Shown here: positions 58,720 through 64,000 of the stretch, in pieces
How the letters are laid out: each line of letters begins with the position of its first letter
How positions within the stretch are numbered: position 1 is the stretch's first letter
Assembly (NCBI RefSeq): GCF_020097155.1
Contig: NZ_CP083691.1
Span: 1,736,001-1,800,000 of the forward strand
Source of the DNA: Micrococcus porci
GTDB taxonomy: Bacteria; Actinomycetota; Actinomycetes; Actinomycetales; Micrococcaceae
DNA length: 64,000 bases
Reading direction: 5' to 3'
The notes under the pieces: generated by a model
Database searches by the model: none
The model's input: the letters and a program-made list of their open reading frames with translations, nothing else
What the model was told of the DNA's origin: nothing
Made by a program: the position numbers and the translations under genes

Positions 58720-60060
58720 ATGGACGCCATCGCGCAGACCCCGCCCCGGGACCCCGGCCCTGCCCGCCTGACCGCCACGGAGCTCGTCACGCCCGACGCC
58801 GCGGGACGGGGGCTGCCGCGGGACTGGACGGCGGAGTTCCCCTTCGAGCGGCTCGGGCGCTGGCCGCTGCCCGAGTCCCGGGAGCGCCAGGCCCATGACG
58901 CCGCCGACCTCCTGCTGGTCGACACCCTCGCCGGGTGGACGGCGGACGGGCGCGTGCCGGGACCCGTGGCGGTGCTGCACGACCAGCACGGCGCCGTGTC
59001 ACTCCCGCTGCTCGCCCGCGGGCTGAACGTGCGGCTCGGTCTGGACGAGGCGTCCGCGGCCCGTTCCGTGGAGCGCAACCTGGACCTGTTCCGGGACGCG
59101 GACGGGGCCCTGCCCGCCGGCTGGGGGCGCCTCACGGTGGGCGGGGTGGACGCCGCCACCCTCGCCGACGCGCGGACGGTGCTCCTGCTGCTCCCCCGGG
59201 CCCTGGACGCCCTGCACCTGACGGCCGCGCGCATCGCGGTCCACGCGGCCCCCGACGTACTGGTGCTCGGCGCGGGCCGGGACAAGCACATGACGCCGTC
59301 CATGAACGACGTCCTGGCCCGCTCCTTCGCCGCCGTCGTGCCCGGGCGGGGCCGGTCCAAGTCACGCGTGATCACCGCCGCCCGCCCGGTGGACGACGCG
59401 ACCGAGCCCGCCCCGCGCCGCGCGCAGCACCGGCTGGGCCGGCTGGGAGCGGTGACGCTCGTGGGCGGCTGGGCGACCTTCGGCGGCGCCGCGGCGGATC
59501 CGGGCAGCCTCCTGCTGGCGGGCACGCTCGCGGACCGCGCCCCCGCCCTGCCCGTGCCCGCGCCGCACCGGATGCGCACGGACTCCGGCCTCGGCGTGGA
59601 CATCCCGTGGGCCACGCGGGCCGGCGCGCCGGACGTCGTGGACGCGGGCTCCGGCAACGGGATGCTCTCCGTGGTGGCCGCGCGCGTCTGGCCCGAGGCC
59701 GCGGTGCTGGCGAGCGACCAGTCCGCCGACGCCGTCGCCTCCTCCGCCGCCACGGCCGAGGCCAACGGCCTGGCGGAGCGGATCACGGCCGTCCAGGACG
59801 ATGCCCTGGGTGCACTCCCGGACGCGTCCGTCCGCGCGGTGCTGCTCAACCCGCCGTTCCACGACGGCACGGCCGTCGACCCCACCGTGGCCCACCGGAT
59901 GATCGAGGCCGCCGGGCGCATCCTCGCCCCCGGCGGGGAGCTGTGGTGTGTGTGGAACTCCCACCTGCGCCACCGCCCCGTCCTCGAGACCGCCGTGGGG
60001 CCCACGCGGCAGGTCGCACGCAACCGCACCTTCACGGTCACCGTCTCCACCCGGCGCTGA
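58720..60060 (+). CDS. RsmC/RlmG-like class I SAM methyltransferase
   Basis: This 446-residue protein has a divergent N-terminal half and a C-terminal catalytic domain with motif I VVDAGSGNGMLSVVAARVWP and the NPPFHDG motif used by N2-guanine methyltransferases of rRNA (RsmC for 16S, RlmG for 23S). The two-domain architecture is that of RsmC/RlmG, in which the N-terminal domain is a degenerate copy. Which guanine is modified cannot be said. The ATG lies 6 nt after TAGGAT. Confidence 0.85.
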   Translation: MDAIAQTPPRDPGPARLTATELVTPDAAGRGLPRDWTAEFPFERLGRWPLPESRERQAHDAADLLLVDTLAGWTADGRVPGPVAVLHDQHGAVSLPLLARGLNVRLGLDEASAARSVERNLDLFRDADGALPAGWGRLTVGGVDAATLADARTVLLLLPRALDALHLTAARIAVHAAPDVLVLGAGRDKHMTPSMNDVLARSFAAVVPGRGRSKSRVITAARPVDDATEPAPRRAQHRLGRLGAVTLVGGWATFGGAAADPGSLLLAGTLADRAPALPVPAPHRMRTDSGLGVDIPWATRAGAPDVVDAGSGNGMLSVVAARVWPEAAVLASDQSADAVASSAATAEANGLAERITAVQDDALGALPDASVRAVLLNPPFHDGTAVDPTVAHRMIEAAGRILAPGGELWCVWNSHLRHRPVLETAVGPTRQVARNRTFTVTVSTRR

Positions 60061-60108
60061 CCCGGGCGACCGCCTGCCGGACACGACGGCGTCCGTCCGC
60101 GCGGACGG

Positions 60109-60148
60109 CGACGGGCCCCGCCCTCCGTGGGGAGGACGGGGCCCGTCG
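60109..60148. terminator. Bidirectional hairpin between the methyltransferase gene and rpsA
   Basis: A 12-bp outer stem (CGACGGGCCCCG with its complement) and a CCTCC/GGAGG inner stem with one mismatch. No T tract. Confidence 0.72.
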
Positions 60149-60202
60149 GGGTGCGGGGCGCGGTCTCAGGCGGCCGCGCCGCTCACGGCGTGATCCAGGG
60201 GA

Positions 60203-61654
60203 TCAGTTGCCGGTGAGCTTCTCGCGCAGGGCGGCGAGGGCCTCGTCGGAGGCCAGGGTGCCGCCGTCGGAGGCCGGAGCCTCGGAGGAGTAGGAGGACG
60301 CCGTGGAGGCGTTGCCGGCCGGGGCCTGCGCCTCCTCCTCGAGGGAGCGGCGCACCTGCTCCTTGTGGGCCTCCCAGCGGGTCTGGGCGTCGGCGTACTG
60401 CTGCTCCCAGGAGGCGCGCTCGGACTCGAAGCCCTCCATCCACTCGTTGGTCTCGACGTCGAAGCCCTCGGGGTACTTGTAGTTGCCCTCGTCGTCGTAC
60501 TCGGCGGCCATGCCGTACAGCGCCGGGTCGAACTCGGTGCCCTCGGGGTCCACGCCCTCGTTGGCCTGCTTGAGGGACAGCGAGATGCGACGGCGCTCGA
60601 GGTCGATGTCGATGACCTTGACGAACAGCTGGTCGTTGACGGACACGACCTGCTCGGCGGTGTCGATGTGGCGCGAGGCCAGCTCGGAGATGTGCACCAG
60701 GCCCTCGATGCCGTCCTCGACGCGCACGAACGCGCCGAAGGGGACGAGCTTGGTGACCTTGCCCGGCACGACCTGGCCCAGGGCGTGGGTGCGGGCGAAC
60801 AGCTGCCACGGGTCCTCCTGGGTCGCCTTCAGCGACAGGGAGACACGCTCGCGGTCCATGTCCACGTCGAGGACCTCGACGGTGACGTCCTGGCCCACCT
60901 CGACGACCTCGGACGGGTGGTCGATGTGCTTCCAGGACAGCTCGGAGACGTGCACGAGGCCGTCCACGCCGCCCAGGTCGACGAAGGCGCCGAAGTTGAC
61001 GATGGAGGACACGGTGCCCTGGCGGACCTGGCCCTTCTCCAGCTTGTGGAGGAAGTTGGAGCGGACCTCGGACTGGGTCTGCTCGAGCCAGGCGCGGCGG
61101 GACAGCACCACGTTGTTGCGGTTCTTGTCCAGCTCGATGATCTTCGCCTCGAGCTTCTGGCCGATGTAGGGGGCCAGGTCACGCACGCGGCGCATCTCGA
61201 CCAGCGACGCCGGCAGGAAGCCGCGCAGGCCGATGTCGAGGATGAGGCCGCCCTTGACGACCTCGATGACGGTGCCCTCGACGACGCCGTCCTCCTCCTT
61301 GACCTTCTCGATGTCGCCCCAGGCGCGCTCGTACTGGGCGCGCTTCTTGGAGAGGATCAGACGACCCTCCTTGTCCTCCTTGGTGAGGACCAGGGCCTCG
61401 ACGGTGTCGCCCACGGCCACGACCTCGTCCGGGTCCACGTCGTGCTTGATGGACAGCTCGCGGGACGGGATGACGCCCTCGGTCTTGTAGCCGATGTCGA
61501 GCAGGACCTCGTCGCGGTCCACCTTGACGACGGTGCCCTCGACGAGGTCGCCATCGTTGAAGTACTTGATGGTCGCGTCGATGGCGGCGAGCAGGTCCTC
61601 GGCAGAGCCGATGTCGTTGATGGCGACCTGCGGGGCGTTGGAAGTGGTGGTCAT
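60203..61654 (-). CDS. rpsA: 30S ribosomal protein S1
   Basis: This 483-residue protein has four S1 (OB-fold) repeats, the usual actinobacterial number, with cores such as GTVVKVDRDEVLLDIGYKTEGV, GTVSSIVNFGAFVDLGGVDGLVHVSEL and GKVTKLVPFGAFVRVEDGIEGLVHISEL. An acidic, low-complexity C-terminal tail (SEAPASDGGTLASDE) follows. A GGAG lies 11 nt before the ATG. S1 is needed for initiation on structured leaders but is dispensable on leaderless mRNAs, which look common here. Confidence 0.97.
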   Translation of the reverse strand: MTTTSNAPQVAINDIGSAEDLLAAIDATIKYFNDGDLVEGTVVKVDRDEVLLDIGYKTEGVIPSRELSIKHDVDPDEVVAVGDTVEALVLTKEDKEGRLILSKKRAQYERAWGDIEKVKEEDGVVEGTVIEVVKGGLILDIGLRGFLPASLVEMRRVRDLAPYIGQKLEAKIIELDKNRNNVVLSRRAWLEQTQSEVRSNFLHKLEKGQVRQGTVSSIVNFGAFVDLGGVDGLVHVSELSWKHIDHPSEVVEVGQDVTVEVLDVDMDRERVSLSLKATQEDPWQLFARTHALGQVVPGKVTKLVPFGAFVRVEDGIEGLVHISELASRHIDTAEQVVSVNDQLFVKVIDIDLERRRISLSLKQANEGVDPEGTEFDPALYGMAAEYDDEGNYKYPEGFDVETNEWMEGFESERASWEQQYADAQTRWEAHKEQVRRSLEEEAQAPAGNASTASSYSSEAPASDGGTLASDEALAALREKLTGN

Positions 61655-61763
61655 GTAGGAGGGACTCCGTTGGGATCAGGGATCACGTCCGGCGCGGCGC
61701 CTCAGCGGAGGCCCCCGGGGGCACGACAGCGCCCCCACCCGACGTGGGTTGGATTGGTCAGTT

Positions 61764-61781
61764 CACGAATGCGCACGAATG
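61764..61781. repeat. Short direct repeat in the rpsA upstream region
   Basis: CACGAATG occurs twice with a 10-bp period (61764-61771 and 61774-61781) in the relatively A+T-rich region between the acetyltransferase stop and rpsA. One helical turn spacing could allow protein binding; no function is known. Confidence 0.35.
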
Positions 61782-61796
61782 TGCTGCACCAGACTA

Positions 61797-63137
61797 TCAG
61801 AAACCCACCAGTGACCGCACGGGCACGCTAGGGCGCAGCAGCGCGTCCAGCCGCGCCCCGGCACCGGGGACGACCTCGCGCACCAGCCCCGTGGCGACCC
61901 GTGCCGCGACCCCGCCGGCCGAGCCGTGCCCTCCCAGCCACACCGCCGACAGGTCCGCCACGTCCAGCCCGAGCTCGGCCTCGCCCTCGGCGGCCTCCGT
62001 CACCTCGGCGACGCCGTCGCGCGCCCGGATCCGCCAGGCCCCCGCCGCGTGCCCGAGCGGGTCCGTCACGTCGACGACGACCTCACCGTCGCCGAGGTCC
62101 GCCCGCGCCCCCAGGGCGGCGGGGACATCGAGGATCCGGAGGTAGAGGTCGTCGCCGTCGCGTTCCGTGCGCAGGCGGCGCTCGTCCTCCAGCAGAGCCT
62201 CCGGCCACCCGGCCTCGGGCGCCCGCTCCCAGACGATCCGCTCGATGAGGTCCAGAGAGGTCAGATGGGTCAGCAGGCCGCGCCGTGCATCGGGAGTGAG
62301 CGCCAGGAAGAGCTCCATGGTCACCGTGGGCGGCTCGACGTCCCAGCCCTGGGGGCGGTAGAGCGCGATCCCCTGGGCCGTCCCCGCCGCGTCGCGGTGC
62401 ACGGCCGCGTAGAGACCGGACCCCTTGCCGTCGTTCTTGAAGCGGCTCCGGTCCTCCCACCCGATCGCGGTCATGGTGGGACGTTGGGTGGCCCCCGGGG
62501 TCAGCCGTCGCACGTGCTGGTAGAGCTCGTCGGCCAGTGCTCCGACCTCCCGAGGCTCCTCGCGCGTCACCCGGCCGGCGGACGGGGCCCCGCGCAGGCG
62601 CACGTCCCCCCGGGTGTCGAGTCGGGCGCGGCGCCAGCGGGTGGCCGCACCGAAGCCGAAGCGGCCGTAGATGGCCGCCTCCGAGGCCGTCAGGGCGGCC
62701 ACCGGGACCCCGGCCGCCACGGCGTCGGCCAGGCTGCGCGTCATCATGGTGCGCAGCAGGCCGCGGCGGCGGAAGCCCGGGTCCACGGTGACGCCGGAGA
62801 TCAGCCACGCGGACACGGCGACGCCGGGGCTGACCGTCAACTCGGAGCGGAAGTCCTCGAACGTCGCCACCGGGCGGGTCGTCGCGGGATCCGCGCCCAG
62901 CGGGAGCACGTCGACCATGCGTCGGCCGTCCGCCTCCCCTGCCTCGAGGAGCTGGGCCATGGCCTCTCCGGACGGGACCTGCTCATAGAAGCCCCGCTCG
63001 ACGGCCGTCGTGTGCCGCTCGAACGCCGGATCGGCCGCCCGCCCCGGTGCGACCACGAGCGCGAGGCCCTGCTCGGCAAGCACCTCCGCGTCGGCCCGCG
63101 GCGTCGCCGTCGGCTGAAGGTCAGTGTGCGGCCGCAT
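61797..63137 (-). CDS. Eis-like GNAT N-acetyltransferase
   Basis: This 446-residue protein resembles Mycobacterium Eis. It has an N-terminal GNAT domain with acetyl-CoA loop TVDPGFRRRGLLRTMM and the family block ALTASEAAIYGRFGFG, a second GNAT-like region, and a C-terminal SCP2-like domain. The last residue is Phe, as in Eis, whose C-terminal carboxylate acts in catalysis. Eis acetylates aminoglycosides at several sites and also protein lysines; the substrate here is unknown. Its start overlaps the polA end by 17 bp. Confidence 0.85.
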   Translation of the reverse strand: MRPHTDLQPTATPRADAEVLAEQGLALVVAPGRAADPAFERHTTAVERGFYEQVPSGEAMAQLLEAGEADGRRMVDVLPLGADPATTRPVATFEDFRSELTVSPGVAVSAWLISGVTVDPGFRRRGLLRTMMTRSLADAVAAGVPVAALTASEAAIYGRFGFGAATRWRRARLDTRGDVRLRGAPSAGRVTREEPREVGALADELYQHVRRLTPGATQRPTMTAIGWEDRSRFKNDGKGSGLYAAVHRDAAGTAQGIALYRPQGWDVEPPTVTMELFLALTPDARRGLLTHLTSLDLIERIVWERAPEAGWPEALLEDERRLRTERDGDDLYLRILDVPAALGARADLGDGEVVVDVTDPLGHAAGAWRIRARDGVAEVTEAAEGEAELGLDVADLSAVWLGGHGSAGGVAARVATGLVREVVPGAGARLDALLRPSVPVRSLVGF

Positions 63138-64000
63138 GCCAGGTCCCTCCGTGGCCCACGTGCACGTCCAGGGGCACCGAGAGGTCGGCGGCCCGGCCCA
63201 TCCGCTCCTGCAGCAGAGCGGTCGCGGCGTCGAGCTCGGAGGCCGGGACCTCGAGGATGAGCTCGTCGTGGACCTGCAGCAGCAGGCGCGATCGGAGCCC
63301 CTGCTCCACCAGGCCCGCCTGCACGTCCAGCATGGCGCGCTTGATGATGTCCGCCGCCGAGCCCTGGATGGGTGCGTTGAGGGCGGCCCGCTCGGCCATG
63401 TCCCGCAGCTGGCGGTTGTCGCTGGTGAGGTCCGGCAGGTAGCGGCGACGTCCCTCGATGGTGGAGGTGAAGCCGTCCCTGCGGGCCTGGGCGACGACGT
63501 CGCGCAGGTAGTCCCGCACGCCGCCGAACCGGTCGAAGTACCCCTTCATGAGGCCGCGCGCCTCGTCCACGGAGATCTTCAGCTGCTTGGACAGGCCGAA
63601 GGAGGACAGCCCGTAGGCCAGCCCGTAGCTCATCGCCTTGACCTTGGAGCGCTGCTCCGAGGTGACGTCGTCGGGGTCCACGCCGAACACCTGGGAGCCC
63701 ACGAACGAGTGGAGGTCCTCCCCCGAGTTGAACGCCTCGATCAGGCCGGCGTCCTCGGAGAGGTGCGCCATGATGCGCATCTCGATCTGCGAGTAGTCGG
63801 CGGAGAGCAGCTCGGCCGGCTCGCCGTCCACGGGCGCGGCCACGAAGGCCTCACGGATCCGCCGCCCGGCCTCGGTGCGCACCGGGATGTTCTGCAGGTT
63901 CGGGTGCAGCGAGGACAGGCGGCCGGTGGCCGCGACGGTCTGCGAGTACGTGGTGTGGATCCGGCCGTCCGGGGCGACCGTCTCCCGCAGCCCCTCGACG
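63121..64000 (-). CDS. polA: DNA polymerase I, C-terminal part (5' end outside the window)
   Basis: The visible 293 codons are the polymerase fingers and palm of DNA polymerase I. Motif A is SADYSQIEMR, the O-helix is RSKVKAMSYGLAYGLSSFGL and motif C is LQVHDELILEV. Upstream TGRLSSLHPNLQNIPVR confirms the family. The O-helix residue corresponding to E. coli Phe762 is Tyr, as in mycobacterial PolA. The frame is open to the window edge; ATG codons inside are not starts. It overlaps the acetyltransferase by 17 bp. Confidence 0.96.
   Translation of the reverse strand, partial: VEGLRETVAPDGRIHTTYSQTVAATGRLSSLHPNLQNIPVRTEAGRRIREAFVAAPVDGEPAELLSADYSQIEMRIMAHLSEDAGLIEAFNSGEDLHSFVGSQVFGVDPDDVTSEQRSKVKAMSYGLAYGLSSFGLSKQLKISVDEARGLMKGYFDRFGGVRDYLRDVVAQARRDGFTSTIEGRRRYLPDLTSDNRQLRDMAERAALNAPIQGSAADIIKRAMLDVQAGLVEQGLRSRLLLQVHDELILEVPASELDAATALLQERMGRAADLSVPLDVHVGHGGTWHAAAH

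Overview
The window is about 72% G+C chromosomal DNA with GTG/TTG starts, very tight gene packing and actinobacterial gene orders: uvrC-rapZ-yvcK-whiA, gap-pgk-tpiA-secG, tkt-tal-pgi-zwf-opcA and sufR-sufBDC. Protein sequence and gene order point to a Micrococcaceae genome, most likely Micrococcus or a near relative (inference; no search was run). All 55 protein genes found look like housekeeping or conserved accessory genes. I saw no rRNA, tRNA, CRISPR array, prophage or insertion sequence. No gene-free stretch exceeds 300 bp.

Layout. 1-4424: end of glgC, then pepN, then a lipoate ligase on the other strand. 4520-7461 (minus): L31B and an operon of ABC ATPase, TSUP-family permease and TrmH methyltransferase. 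7500-14483: serB; SDR plus fabG; the overlapping trio DUF3099 / small Cys-rich protein / SURF1; an ABC-F ATPase; a zinc metallopeptidase. 14564-19145 (minus): Fe-S assembly operon sufR-sufB-sufD-sufC-sufT. 19248-23089: ABC exporter plus heme A synthase, facing heme O synthase. 23350-30800 (plus): pentose phosphate cluster tkt-tal-pgi-zwf-opcA. 30880-35075 (minus): secG, tpiA, pgk, gap and sodA. 35227-43864 (minus): whiA, yvcK, rapZ, uvrC, plsC, uvrA. 43961-49651: MBL hydrolase, methyltransferase, DUF3516-type helicase and a prolyl aminopeptidase. 49763-57802 (minus): terC behind a probable Mn2+ riboswitch, a membrane protein, satD with a perfect 21-bp palindrome, uvrB, coaE, and a BCCT transporter fused to a second, degenerate CoaE domain. 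57963-64000: YigZ, an rRNA methyltransferase, rpsA, an Eis-like acetyltransferase and the C-terminal third of polA.

How the genes work together. Glycolysis (pgi, tpiA, gap, pgk) and the oxidative and non-oxidative pentose phosphate pathways (zwf-opcA, tkt, tal) lie close together. All three nucleotide excision repair proteins (UvrA, UvrB, UvrC) and DNA polymerase I are present. CtaA, CtaB and SURF1 serve cytochrome c oxidase assembly. The Suf operon supplies Fe-S clusters but lacks the cysteine desulfurase and U-scaffold genes.

Regulation. Many start codons lie 6-8 nt after a TANNNT -10 hexamer, which predicts leaderless mRNAs. Convergent gene pairs are mostly separated by perfect G+C-rich hairpins without T tracts. 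The most unusual item is the BCCT-CoaE fusion at 55427-57802: its kinase domain aligns gap-free with the neighbouring true CoaE over the first 84 residues but has lost three conserved positions.
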